From the NCBI GenBank assembly GCA_022072225.1, contig JAJVIC010000007.1, forward strand, positions 302,150 to 366,149: a DNA stretch of 64,000 nucleotides, written 5' to 3'. The position numbers and the translations under genes were made by a program. The notes under the pieces were generated by a model. The model did not search any database. It saw nothing but the letters and a program-made list of their open reading frames with translations, and was not told the DNA's origin. The DNA is from Bacteroidia bacterium (lineage in GTDB: Bacteria > Bacteroidota > Bacteroidia > SXHM01). Of the stretch, positions 34,049 to 41,866 are shown piece by piece (the stretch's first letter is position 1; every line of letters begins with the position of its first letter).

Positions 34049-34061
34049 CAGACACCCCCCT
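34049..34061 (+). promoter_or_regulatory. Shared motif CAGACACCCCCCT, copy 2
   Basis: Identical to the copy at 33632-33644. Ten bases further on is TACTTCG (34071-34077), a weak -7-like element, so the motif could sit within or next to the promoter of the 34111 gene. Confidence 0.4.
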
Positions 34062-34110
34062 GCCCGCTGTTACTTCGCCCAAAAAATTTAAAAACCTAAA
34101 ATTATAAGCC

Positions 34111-34611
34111 ATGCCAATGCCAACAGAAATGGGAGTGGAGTTTACCGCTGCCGAACAAGCCCCGATCTTATCGGGCATACAACAAGCCATAGCCGCCATA
34201 GTGGCTAAAAAAGTGGTGCAACTAACGGCTGCCGAGCGCCAGGGCGGACAATCAGTAGCCGAAACCCGTCAGCCGTATGTGCACAAGGCTATTGATAATC
34301 TTGCACCAACTCACACTGCTTTGCAACCCGGATTTTTGCCGCTTGCTTCGGCACAAAGCGATTTGCGTACTGCCGAATTTATGAATCAGGTTAAGCTGCT
34401 TATAAAGGAACTTGACGACCGCGCTACCGATTTCGGAATTGCTTCGGAGCATCATGCATTTTTATACACCCGCAAGTTTTATGCAATAGCCAAAGAGGCG
34501 CAACCTACCAACACTCCGGGAGCCGATACAGTGGTTTCAGAACTTGCTCCGCTGTTCGAAAATCAGGGAAATAATTCAGAAAACCCTGAGCCCGAGCCTC
34601 CAACACCGTAG
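34111..34611 (+). CDS. Hypothetical protein of a Bacteroidota paralogue family
   Basis: 166 residues, soluble, no signal peptide. The opening (FTAAEQAPILSGIQQAIAA), the middle (FLPLASAQSDLRTAEFMNQV) and LIKELDDRATDFGIASEHHAFLYTRKFYAIAK are reminiscent of a common family of unknown function seen next to repeat or accessory genes; that is recollection, not a verified match. A proline/glutamate tail (ENPEPEPPTP) ends the protein. A terminator follows. Confidence 0.55.
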   Translation: MPMPTEMGVEFTAAEQAPILSGIQQAIAAIVAKKVVQLTAAERQGGQSVAETRQPYVHKAIDNLAPTHTALQPGFLPLASAQSDLRTAEFMNQVKLLIKELDDRATDFGIASEHHAFLYTRKFYAIAKEAQPTNTPGADTVVSELAPLFENQGNNSENPEPEPPTP

Positions 34612-34623
34612 TAGTATACAAGC

Positions 34624-34660
34624 AAAAAAACCGTTTTGAAATTTTTAAAACGGTTTTTTT
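34624..34660. terminator. Intrinsic terminator after the 34111 gene
   Basis: AACCGTTTT (34629-34637) pairs with AAAACGGTT (34647-34655), flanked by an A-run on the left and a T-run on the right, so it can work on both strands. The 21-bp array begins 26 bases after the right arm. Confidence 0.8.
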
Positions 34661-34680
34661 GTGCGGTGAATACCCTTTTG

Positions 34681-34911
34681 AACCCTGTCTAAAACTATCA
34701 GAACCCTGCTTAAATCTATGTGAACCCTGTTTTAAACTAAGTGAACCCTGTTTAGAACTAAGTGAACCCTGTCTAAAACTATCAGAACTCTGCTTAAACC
34801 TATGTGAACCCTGTTTTATACTAAGAGAACGCTGTTTATAACCAGGAGAACGCTGTCTAAAACTATCACAACCCTGTTAAGGACTAAATGACCCCTGTTT
34901 AATTCAATTAT
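34681..34911. repeat. Intergenic tandem array: 11 units of exactly 21 bp (core AACCCTGTTT)
   Basis: Units begin at 34681 and every 21 bases to 34891 with no slip. Core AACCCTG followed by TTTAAAACTA-like sequence. A higher-order pattern of four units (84 bases) is visible: unit 1 equals unit 5 in full, unit 2 resembles 6, unit 3 resembles 7, and unit 9 carries the unit 1 variable part. The array fills the gap between a terminator and the 34919 gene. Confidence 0.92.
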
Positions 34912-34918
34912 AAACCCC

Positions 34919-35164
34919 ATGAAAAAGCTAAGTGTAGAGGAGGCCAAAGAAATTCAACCGTTGAAAAGAGGAAAATACAACTGGTTGTATAAACAACTCA
35001 TGCTGCTGCAAACCGGAGAAGCCATTCTTATCCGCTACACCGATTGGAAAACGAAAACCAGTCCGTATGAAACCATAAGAACGGCAGCCCGAAACCTGAA
35101 GCGCACATTTGATTATGGGCTTAATCCCGATGGCAGCGGATGGGTGGTGAAGAGGGTAGGGTAA
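34919..35164 (+). CDS. Small hypothetical protein next to the array
   Basis: 81 residues starting with an ATG eight bases after the last 21-bp unit. Basic and compact (LKRGKYNWLYKQLMLLQTGEAILIRY, TIRTAARNLKRTFDYGL). It could be a small DNA-binding or regulatory protein but no motif is decisive. It lies 41 bases before mntA. Confidence 0.5.
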   Translation: MKKLSVEEAKEIQPLKRGKYNWLYKQLMLLQTGEAILIRYTDWKTKTSPYETIRTAARNLKRTFDYGLNPDGSGWVVKRVG

Positions 35165-35205
35165 ATGTTATTTGCTTATTTTTACGAAAAAAAACAACAT
35201 CCTTT

Positions 35206-35505
35206 ATGAATATAGTTGAGCAAAATAAAACAAGTATCGATAACCTTTGTAAAACCCACGAAGTGGAAAGGTTATACGTGTTTGGCTCTGCTGTTTCGGG
35301 TAATTTAAAGCCATCAAGCGATATTGACTTTTTGGTAAAATTCGGAAATGTTGACCTCTATAACTATTTTGATAATTACCTCGATTTTAAAGAGCGGCTT
35401 GAAAAATTGTTTAAAAGAACTGTTGACCTTGTAGAAGAGCAAACCTTAAAAAACCCTGTTCTTAAAAACTCAATTGACAGAAATAAAAAACTTATTTATG
35501 GATGA
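35206..35505 (+). CDS. mntA: MntA-type nucleotidyltransferase antitoxin (MNT domain)
   Basis: 99 residues from ATG 35206 (the longer frame from 35140 overlaps the previous gene and adds unrelated residues). The MNT signature GSx10DxD is exact: GSAVSGNLKPSSDID, residues 27-41, giving metal-binding Asp39 and Asp41, with a later VDLV as the likely third acidic position. In HepT/MntA pairs this enzyme adds AMP groups to the HEPN toxin and silences it. It overlaps the hepT start by eight bases, the usual arrangement. Confidence 0.88.
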   Translation: MNIVEQNKTSIDNLCKTHEVERLYVFGSAVSGNLKPSSDIDFLVKFGNVDLYNYFDNYLDFKERLEKLFKRTVDLVEEQTLKNPVLKNSIDRNKKLIYG

Positions 35506-35845
35506 GCGAATAGAAAAATGGCTCTACGACATCAGGCAATCCATTGATGAGGTTAACTCCTATTTTGAAGAGGAAGAAAAAAACTTTAAGGCGTACCAAA
35601 AAAATATAATTCTTAAGCGGGCTGTTGAACGCAACCTTGAAATAATTGGCGAAGCTGTAAAAAGAATTTTACAAAAAGACAGCGCTTATGAAACTAAAAT
35701 CCGCAGCGCCAAAAATATTGTAGGATTAAGAAATCAGATTATACACGCTTACGACAGCATTTCTGACGAAAACATTTGGGCGGTTCTTATTAATCATCTT
35801 CCTAAACTAAACGAAGATGTGGACAAATTACTTGCTGAGAAATAA
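35498..35845 (+). CDS. hepT: HepT-like HEPN ribonuclease toxin
   Basis: 115 residues from ATG 35498. All-helical HEPN domain with the catalytic RX4HxY motif RNQIIHAY (Arg78, His83, Tyr85), the residues that form the RNase active site and the AMPylation target tyrosine in known members. It pairs with the MNT protein encoded directly upstream. Such modules act as toxin-antitoxin systems or phage defence. The lgt gene begins only three bases after the stop. Confidence 0.88.
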   Translation: MDERIEKWLYDIRQSIDEVNSYFEEEEKNFKAYQKNIILKRAVERNLEIIGEAVKRILQKDSAYETKIRSAKNIVGLRNQIIHAYDSISDENIWAVLINHLPKLNEDVDKLLAEK

Positions 35846-35848
35846 CTC

Positions 35849-36724
35849 ATGTTCCTCGCCTACATCCATTGGAACATTGCCCCCGAAGCGTTTACCGTTT
35901 TCGGCATACCTGTGCGCTACTACGGGTTGTTATTTGTAGGCGGTTTTATTGCAGCCTTTCAATTTCTGGAGTGGCTGTATAAGCGCGAAAAAATTCCGTA
36001 TCAGCAATTAAGTCGGTTGGCTACGTATGCCATCATAGGCTCGTTTGCCGGTGCGCGGCTGGGGCATTGTTTGTTTTATGAGCCCGATTATTTTCTGTAT
36101 CACCCCTTGGAAATGCTGCTGCCCATTGGCTATGACGAAAATGGCAAAATGGTTTTTCAGGCATACACCGGTTTAGCAAGTCATGGAGGTGCATTCGGCA
36201 TTTTACTGGCGATGCTGGTTTATAAATGGAAAACCAAAGAAGACCTGCTTCCCTTGCTCGACCGCATACTTATTGCTACTCCGCTTGCCTGTGGTTTTAT
36301 TCGTATGGCCAATTTTTTTAATTCCGAAATCATTGGCTACCCCACCGATGTACCCTGGGCAATAGTTTTTGAGCAGGTTGATATGCAGCCCCGCCATCCG
36401 GCACAGTTGTATGAGGCTGTTTTCTATTTTAGTTTGTTTGTTGTTATGTTTTTGTTGTACAGAAAAAACGGACTTTCTACATCGACTGTCATCCCGTCTC
36501 AGGCGGGAAGCGTAGTCGAAGGGCCAACACAAAAAATAAAAACAGGCTTCTATTTTGCGTGGTGCATCATCGCCCTCTTTACCTTCCGCTTTTTTGTTGA
36601 GTTTATAAAAGAGCGTCAGGTTGGCTTTGAAGAAAACCTGCCCATTGACATGGGGCAGATACTCAGTATTCCCTTTGTGGTGCTGGGGATTTGGATATTG
36701 GTGAAGAAAGAATTATCCAAATAA
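35849..36724 (+). CDS. lgt: Prolipoprotein diacylglyceryl transferase with a repeat-derived insert
   Basis: A 291-residue inner-membrane enzyme that transfers diacylglycerol to the lipobox cysteine of prolipoproteins, the first step in lipoprotein maturation. Recognisable: IPVRYYGLLFVGGF, GARLGHCLFYEP, SHGGAFGILL (the HGGxxG loop), FIRMANFFNSE (usually RIGNFINGE) and HPAQLYEAVFY. At about residues 208-228 is a stretch STSTVIPSQAGSVVEGPTQK, encoded by a family C repeat (36487-36525). It lies in a loop between transmembrane helices and should be tolerated. The reading frame remains intact to FRFFVEFIKE and the end. Confidence 0.9.
   Translation: MFLAYIHWNIAPEAFTVFGIPVRYYGLLFVGGFIAAFQFLEWLYKREKIPYQQLSRLATYAIIGSFAGARLGHCLFYEPDYFLYHPLEMLLPIGYDENGKMVFQAYTGLASHGGAFGILLAMLVYKWKTKEDLLPLLDRILIATPLACGFIRMANFFNSEIIGYPTDVPWAIVFEQVDMQPRHPAQLYEAVFYFSLFVVMFLLYRKNGLSTSTVIPSQAGSVVEGPTQKIKTGFYFAWCIIALFTFRFFVEFIKERQVGFEENLPIDMGQILSIPFVVLGIWILVKKELSK
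36487..36525 (+). repeat. Family C repeat inserted in frame in lgt
   Basis: TGTCATCCCGTCTCAGGCGG followed by GAAGCGTAGTCGAAGGGCC. The part CGTAGTCGAAGGGCC is identical to the intergenic family C copy at 45830-45844. 39 bases, divisible by three. Confidence 0.75.
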
Positions 36725-37051
36725 TGCCTTCACTAATTGAAGAAGTAATTTCTTATCAATAGAACCTTCTTCGCTTTTATCATAAATAGTGAGCATATAA
36801 ATTTCAGTTTGTTCTTTATCTTGTTTAACCAGATAGGTTATAATTCTGAACCCACCGCTTTTGCCTTTTCCTTTGCTTTCAACGGCTAATCTTATTTTGT
36901 AAAGATTAGCACCCAGATTAGTTCCCTGTTCAGGGTTAAGAATTAAACTCTTTTCAAGTGCTTCAAGGTCTTTGTGAAGCGAGAGGTGTTTTTTTGCAAA
37001 TCGTTTATACCTGTTTTCAAAAAACGAAGTATGAAAAACGCTATTTGCCAT
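36713..37051 (-). CDS. RelE/HigB-type toxin
   Basis: 112 residues, basic. The fold signature of RelE-family mRNA interferases is present: FENRYKRFAKKHLSLHKDLEAL, IRLAVESKGKGKSGGFRIITYLV with the conserved GGxR(I/V) strand, then EIYMLTIYDKSEEGSI. It would cleave ribosome-bound mRNA when free of its antitoxin. The upstream gene overlaps it by 11 bases. Its 3' end overlaps the convergent lgt stop by 12 bases. Confidence 0.82.
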   Translation of the reverse strand: MANSVFHTSFFENRYKRFAKKHLSLHKDLEALEKSLILNPEQGTNLGANLYKIRLAVESKGKGKSGGFRIITYLVKQDKEQTEIYMLTIYDKSEEGSIDKKLLLQLVKALFG

Positions 37052-37262
37052 TCAGCAGCGTCTTTAATTTTCTTTTTGGAATTTTATTTTCCGACATCAG
37101 TTTCACTTCCATTAAACTTTTTTCAAGTTCTTTCATCAGCGAATCTTCTTTATTTTTTTTCGCTCTCACCCTTCGCAACCTCAATGATTTTTTGTTTTGC
37201 AGTAAAAGTTTTACAACCGGCATGTCTTTGTTCTCTGTGTTAATATCAATGGTGTAAAGCAT
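37041..37262 (-). CDS. Antitoxin partner of the RelE-type toxin
   Basis: 73 residues, strongly basic and helical (LLLQNKKSLRLRRVRAKKNKED, LEKSLMEVKLM). It starts upstream and overlaps the toxin start, the usual type II order antitoxin-toxin. No standard RHH or HTH motif is obvious, so the antitoxin assignment rests on position, size and overlap. Confidence 0.6.
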   Translation of the reverse strand: MLYTIDINTENKDMPVVKLLLQNKKSLRLRRVRAKKNKEDSLMKELEKSLMEVKLMSENKIPKRKLKTLLNGK

Positions 37263-37301
37263 AGTCTTTATTTTTTACAAAAATAGTAAATGTAATTTTC
37301 A

Positions 37302-37336
37302 TGGACTAAAAACTATGGTCTATCGACTATGGACTT
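37302..37336. repeat. Short 'ctatggact' repeat element
   Basis: A few loose copies of CTATGGACT/CTATGGTC lie between the antitoxin and the M28 gene. Similar text occurs at 44406-44434, so it is a dispersed low-complexity element. Confidence 0.45.
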
Positions 37337-37337
37337 T

Positions 37338-38900
37338 TTATTCCACAACAATCTTCCTAACACTTCTCTTCCCACCATCTTCCATTACCACAAAATAATT
37401 TCCGGATGGAATTTTTTCAAATGAAATTTCGGTTTGTGCGTTGGCTGCAACTCTTTCGGTTTTTATCAATCGGCCTTGTACGTCAACTACCGTAAGGTTA
37501 AATCCTTGCTGAAAACAATCACCTGTTTTCAGCGTCAGTTTATTTTTCACCGGATTTGGAAACACTTGCACATTGCACACAAAATTTGATTCAGGAACAG
37601 AAGCAATAATGTTTCCGGCATCGTAATAAGAACTGTGTTGCAAGCCTGCCAGCGTAGCAATGGTAGCAACAGTGCCTTTTACAATGTTGCTCATAAATGT
37701 AAAATTAAGTGCGCCTACCGTATCGTTTGGCGTGTGGTAATCAAGGTTGCGGAAATTGGCGCCATCAGTAAGCATGAGTGCCGGCACATCAATATCCCAA
37801 AAGTTTGCATGGTCGCTTCTGCGGAAATCGGCAGAAATTAAGCCATCGTTGGGTAAAACCACAGAAATAATTTTCAGGTCAGGAACATAAATTGCCGAAA
37901 GCGAATCATACGCTGCATTAAAAGCTGACGACTCGGTGTCGCCTGCATTAATTACAAAATTTCCACGCGAACTGTCGGCAATTACTTCAGCGTATTGATC
38001 GGGAAACAAAAAATTAAAACCGAAAGGAATTTGTTGTGAGTTTACTGCGTTGGTGTAGTAACCAATCATCTCGTAGTTGGCAACACCTTCAATAATTTCC
38101 CAATCCGGAATTTGACTTTGGGTATAAACCAAGCTGCCGTAAGTGCCGGCTACGCCAACACTTTCTTCAAAATCAAAACCGATGAATTTTATCGTTTTTT
38201 CAAAATTATAAGGCGCCAGAACACGCAGTGCTTCTAAGAAACCAACTACACCCGAACCGTTGTCGTCTGCACCGGGCGCATCATTTACAGTGTCAAAATG
38301 CGCATCAATAATAAAGGTGCTGGCTTCGCTGCCAAGTCCTGCTTTTTTGCCTATTATGTTTTGTCCCACATAACCGGCACGGTCAAAATCCTGACGGTAA
38401 ACTGCAAGGCCCGCATTTTCAAAGCGTGCTTCAATCGTGTCTTTTACATCTTCCAGGTGTGTTGGGTTTGCGGAATAGTGGCGCACTTCAGAAGCAATAT
38501 ATTCCAGATCATTTCGCAGAAGCACACTGTCAACCTGGTCAACAATGTCCTGTATGCTTGGAACCTCGCGGTCATCGGCAATGAGGCGAATAGAATAATC
38601 AGTCACATTGCTGATGGTATCGTAGCTCCAGATAATTTGTTTCCCTGTTCCGGGAACAATCGGGAAACCAACATCACCTGTTACCGTTCCGGTTGAAACA
38701 ACATAGTTTTCCCCATCGGCAGAGAATGCAATTTTTATGTCAAGGTTATCGTTTTCGTTGTCGGCAACATCATAGTCAATCAACACCTGACCGGTGTTCC
38801 AGGGCGCAACAACCGAAACATTTGAAATCACAGGAACCTGATTTTGCGCTATTGCAGCGATGGAAAATCCGAGAAGAAAAAAAGTAAGTTTTAGTTTCAT
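37338..38900 (-). CDS. Secreted M28 family metallopeptidase with T9SS sorting domain
   Basis: ATG 38900 begins a signal peptide (MKLKLTFFLLGFSIAAIAQ), giving 520 residues; the longer frame adds unlikely residues. A fibronectin-like N-terminal region (about 20-115) precedes the M28 domain (about 130-410), with the zinc ligands in DAHFDTVNDAPGADDNGSGV, FDFEESVG, and SDHANFWD. The C-terminal type A T9SS sorting domain (about 440-520) has VQVFPNPVKNKL and DVQGRLIKTERV. It is predicted to be an aminopeptidase or carboxypeptidase acting at the cell surface or in the medium. Confidence 0.9.
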   Translation of the reverse strand: MKLKLTFFLLGFSIAAIAQNQVPVISNVSVVAPWNTGQVLIDYDVADNENDNLDIKIAFSADGENYVVSTGTVTGDVGFPIVPGTGKQIIWSYDTISNVTDYSIRLIADDREVPSIQDIVDQVDSVLLRNDLEYIASEVRHYSANPTHLEDVKDTIEARFENAGLAVYRQDFDRAGYVGQNIIGKKAGLGSEASTFIIDAHFDTVNDAPGADDNGSGVVGFLEALRVLAPYNFEKTIKFIGFDFEESVGVAGTYGSLVYTQSQIPDWEIIEGVANYEMIGYYTNAVNSQQIPFGFNFLFPDQYAEVIADSSRGNFVINAGDTESSAFNAAYDSLSAIYVPDLKIISVVLPNDGLISADFRRSDHANFWDIDVPALMLTDGANFRNLDYHTPNDTVGALNFTFMSNIVKGTVATIATLAGLQHSSYYDAGNIIASVPESNFVCNVQVFPNPVKNKLTLKTGDCFQQGFNLTVVDVQGRLIKTERVAANAQTEISFEKIPSGNYFVVMEDGGKRSVRKIVVE

Positions 38901-38961
38901 ACTTAAATATATTGGTAAAACGGAAAGGTAAATGTATAGAAACAAATCAAAATCATAAACT

Positions 38962-38990
38962 CTACTCATTCAGTAGATTTTATATTTTTG
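38962..38990 (+). promoter_or_regulatory. cysC promoter with adjoining dyad
   Basis: CTACT-cattc-AGTAG (38962-38976) is a 5-5-5 dyad six bases before a perfect -7 box TATTTTTG (38983-38990), nine bases before the cysC ATG. The dyad occupies the place of the -33 box, as an operator would. The shape resembles dyads bound by Rrf2-type regulators of sulfur genes, an inference only. Confidence 0.45.
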
Positions 38991-38998
38991 CAGCCCCG

Positions 38999-39571
38999 AT
39001 GAAAAACATCAGTAAAACAGAACGCAATAAATTAAAAGGCCATAAAGGACTTGCTATTTGGCTTACCGGCTTGTCCGGTGCCGGAAAATCAACCATTGCA
39101 GTTGAACTGGAGCAACAACTTTTTGCGAGAAAAATTCATACTTACACCTTAGATGGTGATATTTTAAGAACCGGTTTGAATAAAGATTTATCATTCAGCG
39201 AAGAAGGGCGCAGGGAAAATATCCGCAGAACAGGAGAGGTTGCTAAACTGTTTGTTGATTCCGGAACTGTTGTAATCGCTGCATTTATTTCTCCCTTTGC
39301 AGGCGACCGCAAAATTGTGCGCGAATTGCTGGACGAAGAATTTGTAGAGGTATTTGTTAATTGTCCTTTGGAAATTTGTGAGCAGCGCGATGTAAAAGGC
39401 TTGTATAAAAAAGCGCGCAAAGGCGAGTTAAAAAATTTCACAGGAATTGACTCTCCTTACGAAAAGCCCGAAAAACCTGAAATAACACTGCACACACATT
39501 TGCAAAATGTGGAAGAATGTGTGCAGCAAATACTTGATTACGCTTTACCGAAAATTGAATGGAAGAAATGA
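38999..39571 (+). CDS. cysC: Adenylylsulfate kinase
   Basis: ATG 38999 starts the family N-terminus (MKNISKTERNKLKG); the longer frame from 38912 runs through the promoter. 190 residues. P-loop GLSGAGKST (about 24-32), DGDILRTGLNKDLSFSEEGR, and CDPK-like tail motifs (FIDSPYEKP-type FTGIDSPYEKPEKPE) are present. It phosphorylates APS to PAPS. First gene of cysC-cysD-cysN. The last codons overlap the start of cysD. Confidence 0.95.
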   Translation: MKNISKTERNKLKGHKGLAIWLTGLSGAGKSTIAVELEQQLFARKIHTYTLDGDILRTGLNKDLSFSEEGRRENIRRTGEVAKLFVDSGTVVIAAFISPFAGDRKIVRELLDEEFVEVFVNCPLEICEQRDVKGLYKKARKGELKNFTGIDSPYEKPEKPEITLHTHLQNVEECVQQILDYALPKIEWKK

Positions 39572-40473
39572 AATCATACCAGCTCTCGCATTTAAAAGAA
39601 TTAGAGTCGGAATCCATTTTTGTGATTCGCGAGGTGGCTGCCCAGTTCGAAAAACCTGCTCTGCTTTTTTCAGGCGGCAAAGACAGTATCGTGTGTTTTC
39701 ATCTCGCCCGCAAAGCGTTTTTTCCGGCCAATATTCCGTTTCCGCTTTTGCATATTGATACAGGACATAATTTCCGGGAAACGCTGGATTACCGCGATGC
39801 GCTTATAAAAAAGTATAATGTGCAACTGTTAGTTGGTTCGGTTCAGGAAAGCATTGACAGCGGAAGAGTGACCGAAGAAAAAGGGTTTAACGCAAGCCGG
39901 AATGTGTTGCAAACGGTTACGCTTTTAGATACGATTGAGAAATACAAATTTGATGCATGTATTGGCGGTGCGCGCAGAGACGAAGAAAAAGCAAGAGCCA
40001 AAGAACGTTTCTTTTCGCACCGCGATGAGTTTGGTCAGTGGGATCCGAAAAACCAGCGACCTGAATTATGGAATATTTTCAACGGCAAAAAACACATTGG
40101 CGAACATTTCCGTGTATTCCCAATAAGCAACTGGACCGAGATGGATGTTTGGCAGTACATTTTGCACGAAAAAATTGAAATGCCTTCGCTGTATTTCACC
40201 CATGAACGAGAGTGCTTTGTCAGAGATGGTGTAATCTATGCGCACGAAAATGTTATCCCTTTAAAGCCAACTGAAAAAGCAGAAAAAATGCAGGTGCGTT
40301 TCCGCACCATTGGCGATATCAGTTGCACGGGCGCTGTGCTTTCAACAGCAAATTCAGTTGAAGAAATTGTAGAAGAAGTGGCAGCTACACGCGTAACAGA
40401 AAGGGGAAGCAGGATAGACGACAAGCGCAGTGAAGCTGCAATGGAAGACAGAAAGAAAAGTGGATATTTTTAA
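39559..40473 (+). CDS. cysD: Sulfate adenylyltransferase subunit 2
   Basis: 304 residues of the PP-loop ATP-pyrophosphatase type. LLFSGGKDSIVCF (about 35-47) is the PP-loop, GGARRDEEKARAKERFFSHRDEFGQWDPK and PISNWTEMDVWQYI are typical of CysD, and the C-terminus ends ...DRKKSGYF. With CysN it makes adenosine phosphosulfate (APS) from ATP and sulfate. Two starts are possible, ATG 39559 or ATG 39568 (the latter overlapping the cysC TGA as ATGA); the protein differs by three residues. Translational coupling to cysC is expected. Confidence 0.95.
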   Translation: MEEMKSYQLSHLKELESESIFVIREVAAQFEKPALLFSGGKDSIVCFHLARKAFFPANIPFPLLHIDTGHNFRETLDYRDALIKKYNVQLLVGSVQESIDSGRVTEEKGFNASRNVLQTVTLLDTIEKYKFDACIGGARRDEEKARAKERFFSHRDEFGQWDPKNQRPELWNIFNGKKHIGEHFRVFPISNWTEMDVWQYILHEKIEMPSLYFTHERECFVRDGVIYAHENVIPLKPTEKAEKMQVRFRTIGDISCTGAVLSTANSVEEIVEEVAATRVTERGSRIDDKRSEAAMEDRKKSGYF

Positions 40474-40481
40474 AAGATAAA

Positions 40482-40548
40482 ACCACTTAGACACTAAGAA
40501 CACGAAGAACCACTTAGTGAAACTCAGTGAGCTTAGTGTCTTAGTGGT
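40482..40548. repeat. Dispersed repeat family A, copy between cysD and cysN
   Basis: ACCACTTAGACACTAAG at the left and CTTAGTGTCTTAGTGGT at the right form a long imperfect hairpin in the 86-base gap between two genes of one operon. The A-run after it precedes the cysN ATG. Confidence 0.75.
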
Positions 40549-40559
40549 AAAAAAAGAAA

Positions 40560-41825
40560 ATGGATACACAAGGATATTTGAACATGGAACTTTTGAGGTT
40601 CACAACCGCAGGTAGCGTTGATGATGGTAAAAGCACATTAATTGGCAGGTTGTTATACGACAGCAAATCAATTTTTGAAGACCAGTTAGATGAAGTAAAA
40701 GCAAGCTCTGAAAAAAAAGGATTACAGCATGTTGACCTTTCATTATTGACTGACGGTTTGCGCGCAGAACGCGAACAGGGAATTACAATTGATGTTGCCT
40801 ACCGTTATTTTGCTACACCCAAACGTAAATTCATTATTGCTGATACGCCAGGGCATATTCAATACACTCGCAACATGATTACAGGTGCCTCAACAGCCAA
40901 CCTTGCGCTGATTTTGATTGATGCGCGCAAAGGTGTTATTGAACAAACCTGCCGCCATTCCTTTATTGCATCCTTACTGAAAATTCCTCATCTTATAGTG
41001 TGCGTCAACAAAATGGATTTGGTGGATTACAGCGAAGAAGTTTACAACCGCATTGTTGATGAATACAAAAAGTTTGCATCACACCTTGATGTGCAGGATA
41101 TTGAGTTTGTTCCCATCTCTGCCTTGCATGGCGATAATGTGGTTGACCGTTCTGCCAACATGGATTGGTTTAAAGGTTCTCCACTTTTAAATACTTTGGA
41201 AAATGTACACATCGGCAGCGACTGGAATCATGAGGATGCGCGTTTTCCTGTGCAATATGTTATTCGTCCGCATACCGATGAATTCCATGATTACCGCGGT
41301 TATGCCGGCAGAATAGCCGGAGGAATTTTTAAGCCCGGTGATGAAATAGTGGCTCTGCCTTCCGGCTTCACTTCTAAAATAAAATCAATTGCAACATTGG
41401 ATGGCGCATTATCAGAAGCATTTGCGCCTATGTCGGTTTGCATTACGCTGGAAGATGAAATTGATATAAGTCGCGGAGATATGATTGTAAAAAGAGAAAA
41501 CCAACCCGAAGCAACACAAGACGTGGATGCAATGTTATGCTGGCTTAATGCACGTTCACCGCAACCGAATGCAAAGTATTTTCTGAAGCACACCAGCAAT
41601 GATGCGCGAGCTGTTATCAAAGAAATAAATTACAAGGTTGACATCAATACACTCAACAAACTGGAAGATGATAAAACCGTGAAGATGAATGATATTTTTC
41701 ATGCACGTTTGCGCACTACCAAACCTTTATTCAAAGACAGTTACAAGCGCAACCGTATTACCGGAAGCCTTATCCTTATTGACGAAGGCACCAACGAAAC
41801 CGTTGCTGCCGGAATGATTCAGTAG
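40560..41825 (+). CDS. cysN: Sulfate adenylyltransferase subunit 1 (GTPase)
   Basis: 421 residues, EF-Tu-like GTPase without a fused CysC domain. G1 GSVDDGKST (about 18-26), G3 DTPGHIQYTRNM, G4 NKMDLVD and the switch sequence REQGITIDVAYRYF are all present. The C-terminal domains of elongation-factor fold follow. GTP hydrolysis drives the APS-forming reaction of CysD. The kinase step is provided by the separate cysC gene at 38999. Confidence 0.95.
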   Translation: MDTQGYLNMELLRFTTAGSVDDGKSTLIGRLLYDSKSIFEDQLDEVKASSEKKGLQHVDLSLLTDGLRAEREQGITIDVAYRYFATPKRKFIIADTPGHIQYTRNMITGASTANLALILIDARKGVIEQTCRHSFIASLLKIPHLIVCVNKMDLVDYSEEVYNRIVDEYKKFASHLDVQDIEFVPISALHGDNVVDRSANMDWFKGSPLLNTLENVHIGSDWNHEDARFPVQYVIRPHTDEFHDYRGYAGRIAGGIFKPGDEIVALPSGFTSKIKSIATLDGALSEAFAPMSVCITLEDEIDISRGDMIVKRENQPEATQDVDAMLCWLNARSPQPNAKYFLKHTSNDARAVIKEINYKVDINTLNKLEDDKTVKMNDIFHARLRTTKPLFKDSYKRNRITGSLILIDEGTNETVAAGMIQ

Positions 41826-41866
41826 CGGCATTAAAAATTGATACCTTCGTCCTCAAATTCCAAAAT

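Noticed and set aside
34659..34841. Open frame of 60 codons across the 34.7-kb array
   Set aside because: The frame is open only because the 21-base unit is divisible by three and the core has no stop in that frame; no start context, and the peptide (heptads like CLKLSEP) is not a known type.
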